A stretch of 64,000 nt of DNA from Aplectana chamaeleonis (taxonomy: Eukaryota > Nematoda > Chromadorea > Rhabditida > Cosmocercidae): NCBI GenBank assembly GCA_029168955.1, contig JAPDOI010000106.1, positions 1,387,001-1,451,000 on the forward strand. The letters are read 5' to 3'. A program made the position numbers and the translations under genes. The notes below the pieces were generated by a model. It saw only the letters and a program-made list of their open reading frames with translations, ran no database searches and was not told the DNA's origin. Shown piece after piece: positions 1-10,939 of the stretch; positions within the stretch are counted from its first letter, which is position 1, and every line of letters starts with the position of its first letter.

Positions 1-71
1 AAGAAGGAACAGTTTTGTAATTCTTCAAATTTTCTCCAAGATAAAAACATTTTGGAGCTCGATACAGGAAG

Positions 72-1075
72 GTGCTTTTCACGTCATACTACGAGGACGG
101 GCACTTGGTGAACACTAAAGCAGGGATAGTCACAAATATGTCAAATAAATCGTCCTCAATAATGATCTATGCGAGGAGTATACAACACTGCCATAAAGAA
201 ATGATTATCAGTCATAGAGCTGAGTACAGAGGAGGAGAAAGGAAATTAAGCACATCGTACTGTCCTTGGACTCAGTTATAGCACATGGCGGGTCGCATTG
301 ATGTCTGACATGTGAGGTGTGAACGAGGTAGCTAATAAGAGGCAATAAAAGATTCGATTGGGTACCTAGCTGATTTTATCGTGCTGGGAAATCGCCATTG
401 GCCCACTCCCTCCTCTTCAGGTCGTAGGCACTAAGAACACAAAAGCACACTCCCCACAACGTAATCGATTGTCAATTAAGGGATTCAAAAAACTTTTCGC
501 CCTCATTTACTACATGGACTTTACATGGCTGACGTAACATGAGGTGGTCTCTCACCTACGGAGATGCGGAAATGAAAAAAAATCCCAGTATAGCTTGGGG
601 ACAGAATGAAATAATTTGGATGAGTTTTCCTTTTTAGCTGTTCTAAACACCTTTGAAGACAGCATACACGCTCAGAAATGATATCAATTTGATGGCATGA
701 ATGAAAGGTCTGGAGCTGTTACTATTCAGAAATAACGAAAAATGTCCGAAAATATCGATTGAAATGAGAAATAACTGTTCTTTATGTATTGGATCGGATG
801 TGGACGAGTTACACGGCATTGGTCAAAATAGAAAAGTTAGCGAAACATGGGTTGGGATAACGACGCTAATACACTCGTACGGCTCTTTCTGGAATGCTTA
901 CGCCGTTAGTAGCGTCAAAAATGGGTTAATATGACCGTATTTGAGCATCAAATATTGAAAAGGGTTTGGATTGAGGGGCGGAGCCCGTATCGTGTGGGCG
1001 GAGAAACAATGAATTTGTGATACGGCTCAGAAACCGCCTTGTCTTCGAGTAGACTGCACATTCGACACGCATTGA
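72..1075. other. No gene recognised
   Basis: Mixed-composition DNA. Short open frames have no recognisable domain or splice context. No clear repeat was identified. Confidence 0.5.
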
Positions 1076-1870
1076 ATGCGGCGGTTCTCTGAGAACGATA
1101 CTTCGCTGCACTGTACTTCGTCTGTCTGTACTTCGCTGTATGCCTGCGTGGTACATGATTATTCGGAGAACAACAGATTGACATGTCTCATGAGGAGCAC
1201 GTGGCCGTATTGTCCTCCGAGCTGCATGGTAGTCGACAAAAAAAAGCGTATGGTGTTCAAATTGGGCCTCACCAGCGTGTGCTATAATCTAGTTCCGAAC
1301 CAAATTTACTCTGTTCCCTCGCGCGCTTGTGCGGAGCGAGGGTAGAGACAGCGAGAAACTGTGGGAAGAGGGGGACGCAGCGTAAGCTCGCAGACGCACG
1401 CGGTGAACGGAAATAAATTTCACTCGGAAACAGAGGTAATGAATGTGTAGCAGCGTTATTCATGACTTCTTCTCTATCTTCATGCTGCTGTCCATTGGCA
1501 GCCAGATGGGTGTTCTTCGGCGGAACTGCGGGGTCCCGCTTTGAACACACTACGGACAGCTGTCAGATGAGACGCTAAACGCGAGACGCTTCGAATTGAA
1601 CAGGCAGGTTTTTCGATGCGGCTGGCAGGTTTTTCGCGGCAAGCACGCCTATTTCTGGTTGTCAACAGGAAGCAGAGCGTGAATTTACATAAAGGCCTTC
1701 CTCGGATTGAGTCTAACGAATGGATGAGACGTGAACATTGCGGCGGGCGATGCGATGTTTGCGAAACCACAAGCCAACGTGGCTACAACCGCGCGCGACG
1801 AACTATCATCGCGGCCAAGTCCATTCACTGGACTAAATCCTACGAAGAGACCACACAGTCGATTTGCTAG
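1076..1870 (+). repeat. Inverted dispersed repeat, copy 1
   Basis: Matches 10390-10925 in reverse orientation. For example ACATGTCTCATGAGGAGCAC against TCATGAGACATGTC, GTATGGTGTTCAAATTGGG against its complement, and CTAACGAATGGATGAGACG against CGTCTCATCCATTCGTTAG-like text. Copy 1 carries an extra CGCGTGCG-type MITE at 1285-1438. Confidence 0.75.
1285..1438. mobile_element. CGCGTGCG-type MITE (ends CTCTGTTTCNGAG)
   Basis: The ends are AGTTCCGAACCAAATTTACT and AAATTTCACTCGGAAACAGA. The interior has GCGCGCTTGTGCGGAGCGAG, GAGACAGCGAGAAA, GACGCAGCG and CAGACGCACGCGG. First of about eleven copies. Confidence 0.75.
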
Positions 1871-2770
1871 AGTCAACTATCAGTACCTGAGTTTGGAGAT
1901 ATTTCTAGTAGAACATCATTCTCGTACGCTACGGGACAAACCGATTGGGGGAGTGCGGAAACTTGAAAAAAATCAGGAAACAGAAATTAGAAAATCGAGT
2001 TTCTCAGAAAACAGAAAGGCCAAAACGGCCAGGAAACAGAAATAGAAAATTGTCAGAAAAAATATTTTTCGCATTCGATCTTTTTTTTTCAAGTGAAAAA
2101 AGTATGATTCTGAACACCCACATTATACCTGTAATACAATATCTACGGAACTACAAAAATGACAAAAGAGACATTGATAGTAGCAAAGACACTTCAATGA
2201 CGGGTAGATCATCATTAAAGGCACCCATTGTGAGAGCTTGAGCCGAGAAATGGCCTGCCAGGCTCTAAAACGGTTCCTGATTTCTTGTTTGTTTCTCGAA
2301 TATTATGCGGCTATGATTATGTTGTTCGCGAAATAGCCGAGAAGTGTCCGAGCTGTCACCGGAAAATAACCAAGACGCGACAGGCACACCGGCACGCGAA
2401 GCGGCCTTTCCCTGCTCGCCGAGCAGCTACCTGGGAATGCAGCGGTTGGGCGGGGCCTCCCGGTGGTAGGTGAGTCCAAGTACCGCAAACTTGGGTAGCT
2501 GAACCTACGACGGCGTTCACATCCGAATCACGCCTCAGGATTGCGTCGTATACTCCCCTGGTGTAGTTTGAAGCGTGTCCTTTAGAAGGTGAAATTGACG
2601 CGACGAGAACTTCGACAGCAGCAGCTGCTGCCGATATCGAGGGATTCAACCTCAGCATTTGTTGGGATCATGAAACCGCTGTTAGCAGCAGCTGCCGGTG
2701 ACAGTGTAGGGATGAATTCGATGTATGCACTGGGATGCAACCCCCATTGTGTAGAAGTACTGACTACGTG
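1871..2770. other. No gene recognised; repeat fragments
   Basis: AAACAGAAA-rich text at 1975-2050 (CCAAAACGGCCAGGAAACAG) recurs at 3370-3430 and 53530-53590. 2610-2700 has AGCAGCAGCTGC palindromes. Confidence 0.45.
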
Positions 2771-3152
2771 AGCAGGGCTCACTATAAAATCGATTATTGA
2801 GTTCTCCTCCTGAGAATGCAGGTCTGGTCATCACAAAAGTCAGAAAAAAGGAAATTTTGCAAGAGAAACGCACAAAAACAATCTATAACGGCTATTTGGT
2901 TGGTGTGCGCTCACCCCCAACTGACAAGATCCTCATACAATATGCCCGTTTTTCCATTTAAGAGCAAGACGAAAAATATCAAAACAAGCATTCATAGAGA
3001 TTTAGGCAGTTGTAGGCGGGTTGACAACCAGCACTACAATGTTCATAAGCGTTTTCACCCTACTTTTCACCTATTTACACTTTTGTGATGAGCAGATCTA
3101 CCTTCTCATGAGAATACCACAACAATCGTTTTATGACGAACCCTGCCTTTAC
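2771..3152. mobile_element. Decayed AGGC-type MITE (GGGTTC subtype)
   Basis: The right end ATGACGAACCCTGCCT is clear. The left end is reduced to GCAGGGCTCACTATAAAATC. Shares CAGATCTACCTTCTCATGAG with 20.98 kb-type copies. Only the right half is present at 7540-7611. Confidence 0.55.
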
Positions 3153-3735
3153 TGTGGTCTCCCGCGACTTTTCCGTGGTTCCAGCTTCCGCAACTCTACC
3201 GCGACTCCCTCGAGACTTTTCCGCGACCTTACCGCCATTTGTTCAATGAAGAATCGTCCGCAGTTCTGCCATGCATCTCCACGGCGACTGCTCTAAACGA
3301 CTAAATAAGCCGCACTGTCCCACAGAGCTGGTTTTCGTTGATTTTTTCCCGGTTTTTGCCAAAATTCCAGAAAACAGAAACAGAACAGCCCAAACGGCAA
3401 GGAAACAGAAAACTGAGAACAGAAATTCCCGCTTACGTTGGATGACTATCGGTATGGTGATCGTCGAGTGCGTTTTATGGTACCAGTGAAACAGGATTTT
3501 TTCCAACTGAAATATGTTAAACTGCTTCTGCTGTGTCTTTCGGCAAAATAGAATCCTAGCTTCGTCTGTTTCCATCATTTTTCTCCTTCTCCAAGCCACA
3601 TTCCCCCTTCTCTACTGAACTATTAAGGGGACCGGAAAGTAATGTCGTTTCTGCGCATGTCAATACTTGAGTGTCATCTACAAGCTTAGTGTTTGGCTCA
3701 GAGGCGTGTCAAATACAAGGTGAGGATTTTGGAAA
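3120..3735 (+). repeat. Dispersed direct repeat, copy 1
   Basis: Shares long blocks with 7560-8155, including ACTATCGGTATGGTGATCG, CTAGCTTCGTCTGTTTCC and GGGGACCGGAAAGTAATGTC. The last block looks like a fragment of a mariner-type end (GGAAAGTAATGTCGTTTCTG), but no transposase was seen. Confidence 0.72.
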
Positions 3736-4303
3736 ATTTAGCTTCCTGGCAAAAGTAGCGATTTGGTAATGCCATTTATGAGTTAAAAAGAAGTTTCAAA
3801 AATATCTTGAAATATCCTAAAAAACGATTTGGCGTAAAATGGCCTGGGGTAATAAAAAAGCTAGGAAATGAAGTGAAATAACTAAAATACGAAGTGGTGG
3901 TCAATGACAGACGAGGGATCGGATTTACAAGCTTCTCCGTTAAACTTATGAAAGCGGATTCAAGCGCGATATGAATTGGAGCGTTGCGTTCACCTAGCTT
4001 GACCTATGTTGATTCAATTATTACAGCTTTCTAAAATGGCCTGATGTTTCACTGGAGCGCTTGATTTCATTTTGATAAGTTCAACGGAGAAGCTTGTGAA
4101 ACCCGATCTCTCGTCTGTCATTGACCACCAAATCGTATTTTTGTTATTTCACTTTATTTCCTAGCTTTTTATTACCCCAGGCCATTTTACGCCAAATCGT
4201 TTTTTAGGAGATTTCAAGATATTTTTGAAACTTTTTTTTTGATTTATTTATCGCCTTACAAAATCTCTACTTTTGCCAGGAAGCTGAATTTTCAGAAATT
4301 TCA
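3723..4303. repeat. Large foldback, arms about 250 bp
   Basis: GCTTCCTGGCAAAAGTAG at 3741 is answered by CTACTTTTGCCAGGAAGC near 4267-4284. Pairing continues inward through AATGGCCTGGGGTAATAAAA against TTTTATTACCCCAGGCCATT, and CAAGCTTCTCCGTT against AACGGAGAAGCTTG. The central loop is about 80 bp near 3975-4055. No protein is coded. Confidence 0.85.
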
Positions 4304-4920
4304 CATATTTTTCCCGAAGGTTCCCTTTCTGACTTCAATTTTGCTCCACGATTTCCACTTTGGAATGATGAAACATCTAACAGACGATATTGTCGTATGA
4401 GTGCAATTTTTGAAACCTTTGACTCACAACTATACGAAATACCAGCCATTGCTGCATTTTGTGCAAGAAGTGAAAAATCGATATTATTGATCATTGCTAA
4501 TCGATTTTGCATGATGAGAATAATTTCCCAAACAAGTGGCTTAGAGCCACCAACGTTCGAGAATCATTGCGGCATTGTGTGCAGCAGGCGAAAAAATCGA
4601 TATTATTGATTGGTATTTATCGATAATGACTGATGAGCGAAATTCCCTAACCAAGAAAACCAATCCCATCAACAATCACCACTTCTCGCCGCATTTTGTG
4701 CAGAAAGCGCGAAAATCGATAATATTAATTATCGATCGATGACGTCTCATGAGAACGAATTCTGACAAGTTCAGTACTTACCTTCGACGACCTGTGTTTA
4801 TTGGCTGCAGATTCACCCACACGCCTGGTCTTCACAGCCGTAGCATGCCCATGCAGTTTTCGTGCTCCACGGATAATTTAGTTTGTAAACCCACGATTTT
4901 GAGGTATCCTTCAAAGTTAA

Positions 4921-5319
4921 AGGCAGGGTTCGGGCAGAATTTCGATTTTGAGATTTCCCGGTAAGTCGGTGCTCTTGCTACAGGTAGTCCCAAGGAACAT
5001 GCGAAAACTGCGTAGAAACCGGTCTTCTTCAAGTTCTTCCAGCCACTTCCGTTAGCCGATGATCCAGAAAAGTCAGAAAAGTGTGGCCATCGTCCATATT
5101 TTAGCGGTTTTCCACGCATTCTTCAAAAGTGATGTGTATTTATTGATCATTCCAGCCATGATTATCATGCTGTGAATACCGTAATCTCTGACTTTGTGGC
5201 TGTTTTCTCCAAAACCAAGGACTCAGAGTTCGAGAAACGTTCAGACGATGTTCAGCTAGGCCAGCCCAATCTATTTAACCCAAACTTCGGTAGTGCCAAA
5301 ATTTGACCGGACCTTGCCT
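4921..5319. mobile_element. AGGC-type TTAA MITE, GGGTTCGG subtype
   Basis: Left AGGCAGGGTTCGGGCAGAA and right GACCGGACCTTGCCT are imperfect inverted ends. TTAA flanks both (4917-4920 and 5320-5323). The right TTAA is shared with the next element. Confidence 0.75.
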
Positions 5320-5323
5320 TTAA

Positions 5324-5796
5324 AGGCACAGAACACCCAAAAAATTAATTTTCAGATTTCATGCTTATCTTGGAGACAGTCAAAGTGGTATGCCTGAAAT
5401 CGTCCAAGACCCCCTTTGAACAGAGTTATGGCTCTTCAAAGATGCCTAGATTTTGAGGGTGAAAAATTGGTGGACGAGTTGTCTCAGGCCTGTATTTCTC
5501 TTCATTCGCAATCGTTGCGCGAGAGCGAGCCGGGATAAGGAGACAGCCCGGCAGTGGACTGAAGAACGACGACTTGTTGGAATTCATCCATCCATCGAGC
5601 CGCTATCGAGTTCAAAAATCTGTTAGGGGGTCGGGCCTGTGGTGGTGAGCGAAGGGGGCCGGGCCTGTGGTGGTCGTTTATATCTCGCCTATTTGGAGGA
5701 ATTGAGATCTTGCATTTGGCACGTGTTATACAGGAGGGGTCTTCTGCACAATTACGTTAAAATCTCAAAAATCATATCTGAGGGTGTACTGTGCCT
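5324..5796. mobile_element. AGGC-type TTAA MITE, ACAGAACACCC subtype
   Basis: The ends are AGGCACAGAACACCC and GGGTGTACTGTGCCT, with TTAA at 5320-5323 and 5797-5800. The end sequence differs from other copies but matches between its own two ends. Confidence 0.8.
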
Positions 5797-5941
5797 TTAA
5801 GGTATCAAGTTCAAAATTTAATAGGAGCGACCTGCATCCATTTCCAGCCTCCTGTCCAAAAATTAGCTTCCTAGCTCAATTTTAGGTGTACCCGCAAGAT
5901 CATGAACGCCGTCTGAAAAAAAGGAGATTAAAGGCAGTGGT

Positions 5942-6479
5942 CGCGATCAATTATGCTTGTCGGCTTTTTCTCTCTAAATCCCTTTCTGGGTCTCGAGTAG
6001 TAGGACCTATAAGAAAAAATCGCGAAAAAACCACTGTTTTGGGCCAAATTTGAAGCCTGAACTTTCTTGCCTTTTCATGGTGGACGAACCCACTCCACAT
6101 CATCGGCATCGACGATCTCTTATATCAAGAACATCAGCTGGCTTGAAATTGAATTTCAATCAATGAACCTTCGAAATTGTGCACACATCTAGTCAAAAAC
6201 ATTGACTGGTGTGCTTTTTTTCACTGTTCAACTGTTTTTATTTGGTAAATTTGTATTTATTTTTTCCTCTGAATGTCGATGGTTTTTGACTGCTCGGCAT
6301 GAGACTGCGATCTTTTGCTGCGCTGTGCACGTCTGCACGAACTGGGTACTTTCGGCCCTAGAAACTCTAGTGCTAGCCCGTTTTCCACCGCGCTACCTTC
6401 ATGCTTTTCAGCTGTTTTTGATCTAAGCTGATTTTTGTAGTTTTTTTTTTGATAACGTTTTTCATCGCGACCACTGCCT
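5942..6479. mobile_element. AGGC-type TTAA MITE, GTGGTCGCGAT subtype
   Basis: The ends are AGGCAGTGGTCGCGATCA and TCATCGCGACCACTGCCT, with TTAA at 5938-5941 and 6480-6483. Length 538 bp. Confidence 0.82.
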
Positions 6480-6679
6480 TTAACAACAAAAACGAGCGGG
6501 TTTTCACTTTTTTTCTCAAAAACCAGTAAACCATTCAAACCATTATTGGATGGTAAAACCAACTTTTTGCGCTCTTTTCAATGCAATTTAGAGCTAACTT
6601 CTATCTTCATTTTGAACTGAGATTCCGAGAAAGCGGTTGCACGCACGGCCGATTCAAAACCAAATCTATGTAGTGACTA

Positions 6680-6985
6680 ACTAACTTATAGACAATTTAA
6701 TTATTTTTTTTTGTAATTTCGGGTAAAATAGTCAGCCAAAAACCAGGACAGGTACACATCCGACATTGCATGTTTTTTGGTTTTGGAAAGGAAGTAACGC
6801 AACAGTTGCTACCAAAAATATATGCGATGTTTATTCAATAGCATTGTACATTCGTAAATGCCAAAGGTGGTCTTCCAAGTTCAAATTGGGCAATTCTGAC
6901 CTTTCCGACTCGTATAGGTCAGGATTACAATCAACGTTAGACAACGACGTGTTAAAGACGAAAGTGGAAGAAGGCCATTTTTAAA
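6680..6985 (+). repeat. Old repeat, unoccupied copy
   Basis: Runs from TTATAGACAATTTAATTA to GTGGAAGAAGG. It is colinear with 8170-8310 plus 10233-10385, apart from the nested insertions. It therefore serves as the empty-site reference for the nested elements. Confidence 0.8.
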
Positions 6986-7559
6986 TTATATTCGACACAA
7001 TCCTCAAAGTACTAGAAGTAAGTAAATCAAAGAAAAGGAAAGGTATGAAGGAGAAGTTGACAAAGCTCGTTTCGCCCCTGGCCTCAGACGAACTTTATCA
7101 AACAGCTCTGGGGCTCCTCAGTGATGAACAGAACTGTCGATGAGAAAGAAGGATGAATTCGAAAGCATGAGCCGAGCAGAGTGAAGTAGTGTTAGAAACG
7201 TTAGAGAGAGGTATTAGGGCAAGAAGCTATAGTATACTATCAATATCACAATGAAGTCCATATGTTCACAAGTCCTTATTAAGGACCGTGTCGAACACAC
7301 GAAGTCGTATATTCAATCTATCCAAAGCGAAGACTTAGTGAGTTATGCTGTTTACCAATTGTGTTATACTATTCTTATCGTCTCTTAGGTTGAACTTATA
7401 TGCTATCATTTTTTGCTTATAGATGCATTTTATCACATTCACTTCTACGAATTCTGGTGTATATAGGTTTCCAATTAAAACTATTTTCATTTCTTCGGGT
7501 TTCAGTGAAATAATCTAAATTTGAACAGATATCAGCCAATCTCCTTTTTTTCTGATTAC

Positions 7560-8155
7560 GAGATCTACTTTTTCACGAGGATGCTACATTAACCGTTTTT
7601 ATGACGAACCCTGCCTCTACTCTGAAAAAACTGTTGCCGCGACTCTTCCGCTACTGCCCCGCGAATCCACCGCGATCTCGGGCTCTCCCGCTAATCGAAT
7701 AGGAGTCGCCGAAATATTTCACAGAGTACTACAATCGCACCATTGAACACGAATAACAGCAAAACCTCGTAAACGACTAAATAAAATGCACTCTTCCACA
7801 GAGCCGGTTTTCGTTGATTTTTCCGTGATTTTCGCCAACTTTTCAGAGAACAGAAGCAGAGTGGCCGGAAAGACTATCGGTATGGTGATCGCCGAGTGCG
7901 TTTTATGGGAGCTGTGAAACAGGATTTTTTTTAACTGAAATATGTTAAATTGCTTCTGCTATGTCTTCCGGCAAAACAGATTCCTAGCTTCGTCTGTTTC
8001 CCTCAATTTTCTCCTTCTCCAAGCCACATTTCCTCTTCTCTATTGAACTAATAGGGGGACCGGAAAGTAATGTCGTTTTTGCGCATTTTAATACTTGAGT
8101 GTCATTTATCAGCTTAGTGTTTGGCTCATAGGCGTGCCAAATACATTGTGAGGTT
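7560..8155 (+). repeat. Dispersed direct repeat, copy 2
   Basis: Same order of blocks as 3120-3735. It starts with the right end of an AGGC-type TTAA element (CGAACCCTGCCT) and ends with the GGACCGGAAAGTAATGTCG fragment. Confidence 0.72.
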
Positions 8156-8317
8156 ATAGTGACTTCTTTACTTATAGACAATTTAATCACATTTTTTTGT
8201 AATTTTAAGTAAATTGGTCAGCCAAAAACCAGGAGAAGTAATATACATCCGACATTGCGTGTTTTTTGGGTTTTGCAATTCATGTAACGAAACAGTTGCT
8301 ACCAAAAGTATGGTTGG

Positions 8318-8325
8318 GTCCGAAG
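8318..8325. repeat. 8-bp target-site duplication (left)
   Basis: GTCCGAAG, identical to 10088-10095 across the hAT-like element. Confidence 0.88.
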
Positions 8326-10087
8326 CAGGGATGTGCGGCAATTGCCGTTTGTCGTTTGCCGTTTGTCGTTTGCCGGCCATTTTTGGGAGTTTTTTGCCGT
8401 TTGCCGTTTGCCGAAATTTTTGTTAATTTGCCGGCAAAAGTCGGCAAAACATTGAAAGGAAACGCCGCCTATGCTCGCGGCCGTGAAATCACTAGGGGTA
8501 ATCCGATTATCCGTTGTTTGCTTAACCGTTATCCGGGGTTTGACTTATCCGGCCGGGGTGGTAGTAAATGGGTTTGGAAACGCGAGTTCACTTGCGGTAA
8601 GCTTGCGGTAAACTGCAGCTAAACGCGAGCTTTATATTTGACGATTTTCACGAAAGGGACCAGGCATTGCAAAAACTACGCACTCGCATGCCACGTTATG
8701 AGCCACTAGATACGCTTAGTGTGAAAAAATCCCAAAAATTGGTTTATTCTGTCTCTTTTGGAAAAAATGTTGATTTAGAAAAAAAATTCTGAAGATTTTT
8801 CAAATCTTTCTCAGCTCGCGGTAAGTTCGCGTAGAACTACAACTTAACGCAAGCTGACAGAGATATTGGAAATAATGTGTGTATGGAGAAAAAGATGGAT
8901 AGCTTTTCAAGAAGTCCTCCGGAGGACGTTTTAGAAAGCTATCCATCTTTTTTCTGAGTCGCATACCATTTCCATTTTCACTGTCAGCTCGCGTTGAGTT
9001 GGCAGTAGATAGTCCAACTCCAATGTGGTGCTTTAGTTTCTGTTCCAGAGTTTCGACAGATTCTGGTGTAGCTAAAAGAAGCAGGAAGCACTTGTACGAC
9101 ACACGTGGGCAGGGACTCTGAGAAAGTATGCCGCGACGGTGCCAGAAAAGTACCGCGACTTTTGACTATGCCGCGATAGTTTCACTGTAGTACCGCAACA
9201 GCTCCGTGATGATTGCTGTGGCGTGGAGATTCTGTTGCAGTGTCTTGAGGGTCGACAACGCCTCGACATTTACGTGACAGTACCGCTGCAGTTCGGAGTA
9301 GGAACCACACGAACTCCGCGAGGATCCATCAGCGATCTTGCGTCGACTACGATTCACTGTTCTGTGTGGCAAAACGAGATTGTTGCTGGTTCGATAGCCC
9401 AATTTTGCCGTACATCCCGTATCTCCTAGGTGGCAATAACGAATATACATACATTCTATCCCTATCAGACGGAGGACGTGAGCACCGCATGTGTGTATTT
9501 CTGTTCGTAGGACCACCCAATTGTATTATGACTCATTTCATATGAGTTGTTCGCGGTCGGTCACATTTTTGACAGAGCGTAGCCACGGACCGCAGGGGCC
9601 GCAGCCGCACCAACCCGGAGCCGCAGCGGCACTACTGCGGCAGCGGCACTACCGCTAGACCGCAGCGACGAGATCGCGGAGCTGCAGGGGCACTAACGCG
9701 GAGCCGCAGCGGCACTATCGAGGGGACGCCACGACATTGCCGCTGCGACTCCGCGATAATGCCGCTTCGGTGCCTCTAGGAAGCCGCTCTTCCCCGCGAA
9801 GCCGTAGCGGCGATTTTATGATTTTCATGAGGTCCCACATGTCTCGTTTTTGTTCATGTGATGCTTTGAAATGGTACTAATCCCTAGAATTGGAATTATC
9901 AGAATGTTGACAAAAGTATTGGGAAAAAAAGGGAAAAAAGTAGAGCGGCACATGGGAATAACTTTTGGGTCGATCTAAGGAATGAGGTTTTTTGCCGTTT
10001 GCTGATTGCCGTTTGCCGGCCGTTTTTGGGATTTTCTTGCCGATTGCCGTTTGCCGAAATCTGAAAATCGTTTGCCGCACATCCCTG
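8326..10087. mobile_element. hAT-like non-autonomous element, 1762 bp
   Basis: The ends are CAGGGATGTGCGGCAA and its inverted copy TTGCCGCACATCCCTG. An exact 8-bp duplication GTCCGAAG lies on both sides (8318-8325 and 10088-10095). Both features are typical of hAT elements. Beside each end are tandem TTTGCCG units (8336-8445 and 9988-10075, inverted), like subterminal binding sites. No transposase was seen inside. The interior holds a hairpin at 8890-8952 and a GC-rich palindromic array at 9577-9815. Confidence 0.88.
9577..9815. repeat. GC-rich self-complementary array (CCGCAGCGGCACTA)
   Basis: Repeated GCCGCAGCGGCACTA and CGCGGAGCCGC words, switching to their complements near 9735 (TTGCCGCTGCGACTCCGCGA). 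It lies inside the hAT-like element. Confidence 0.78.
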
Positions 10088-10095
10088 GTCCGAAG
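10088..10095. repeat. 8-bp target-site duplication (right)
   Basis: GTCCGAAG, identical to 8318-8325. Confidence 0.88.
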
Positions 10096-10389
10096 CCTGT
10101 TCTCTCAAGAAAAAACGTGTAAATTCAATCCGCGGCTGGCGTGGCGGTTTGAATCTCAATCTCTGAGAAATAAACCGCCGCGATTTGAATTCAAACGCTT
10201 TTTCTTGTGGACACAGGCCACGGACCTAACTATATATGCGATGTTTATCCAAACGCATTAGGTAATCGTAAATGCCAAAGGTGGTTTTTCAAGTTCAAAT
10301 CGGGTAATTCTGATCTTTCCGACTCGTATCGGTCAGGAATACCATCAACTTTAGACAACGACGTGTTAAAGGACGGAAGTGGAAGCAAA

Positions 10390-10925
10390 TTTGCGTCAGA
10401 CCATCGAGGATTTGCTAAGTAACGGTTGTAATCACGTTGGCTTGTGGTGTCGCAAACATCGCACAACCCGCCGCAATGATCTCGTCTCATCCATTCGTTA
10501 GACTAAATCCGAGGAAGGCCTTTATGTAATTTCACACTTTGCTTCCTGTTGACAACCATAAATAGGCGTGCTTATCGCGAAAAACCTGCCAGCCGCATGG
10601 ATAAACCTGCCTGCTCACTTCATAGCGTTTCATTTGACAGCTATTCACAATGTGTTCAAACAGCCGGATTTTGGCCGAAGAACACCCATCAGCAGTATGA
10701 AGTTAGAGAAGAAAACATGAATAAAGGTGATAGGGTGACAGACAGATATTTCACACGCTGGTGAGGACCGATTTGAACACCATACGCCTTTTTCTCGCCG
10801 ACTATACATAGTTCGGAGGACAATGCGGCCACGTATTCCTCATGAGACATGTCAATCTGCAGTTCTCCAAATAATCCCGTATGTACTACCCAAGCATACA
10901 GTAAAGTACACACTCACAAGGGAAC
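10390..10925 (-). repeat. Inverted dispersed repeat, copy 2 (lacks the insertion)
   Basis: Reverse-complement counterpart of 1076-1870. The site corresponding to 1285-1438 is unoccupied, reading AATATCTGTCTGTCACC on the minus strand. Confidence 0.72.
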
Positions 10926-10939
10926 TATGCACTTTTAGT

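Larger units (their letters stand above)
8311..10232. mobile_element. TA-flanked MITE interrupted by the hAT-like element
   Basis: Outside the hAT-like insertion, 8311-8325 plus 10096-10232 form a palindromic MITE of about 150 bp. Its left end is TGGTTGGGTCCG and its right end CGGACCTAACTA, and it carries TTCTCTCAAGAAAAA against CTTTTTCTTGTGGAC. TA flanks both ends (8309-8310 and 10233-10234). The unoccupied site is visible at 6811-6826 (ACCAAAAATATATGCG). A relative is at 19493-19739. Confidence 0.8.
8165..10385 (+). repeat. Old repeat, occupied copy (host of nested MITE and hAT)
   Basis: Flanks 8165-8310 and 10233-10385 match 6680-6985 closely (for example AACAGTTGCTACCAAAA, and TTTCCGACTCGTAT followed by GGTCAGGA). 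Confidence 0.8.
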
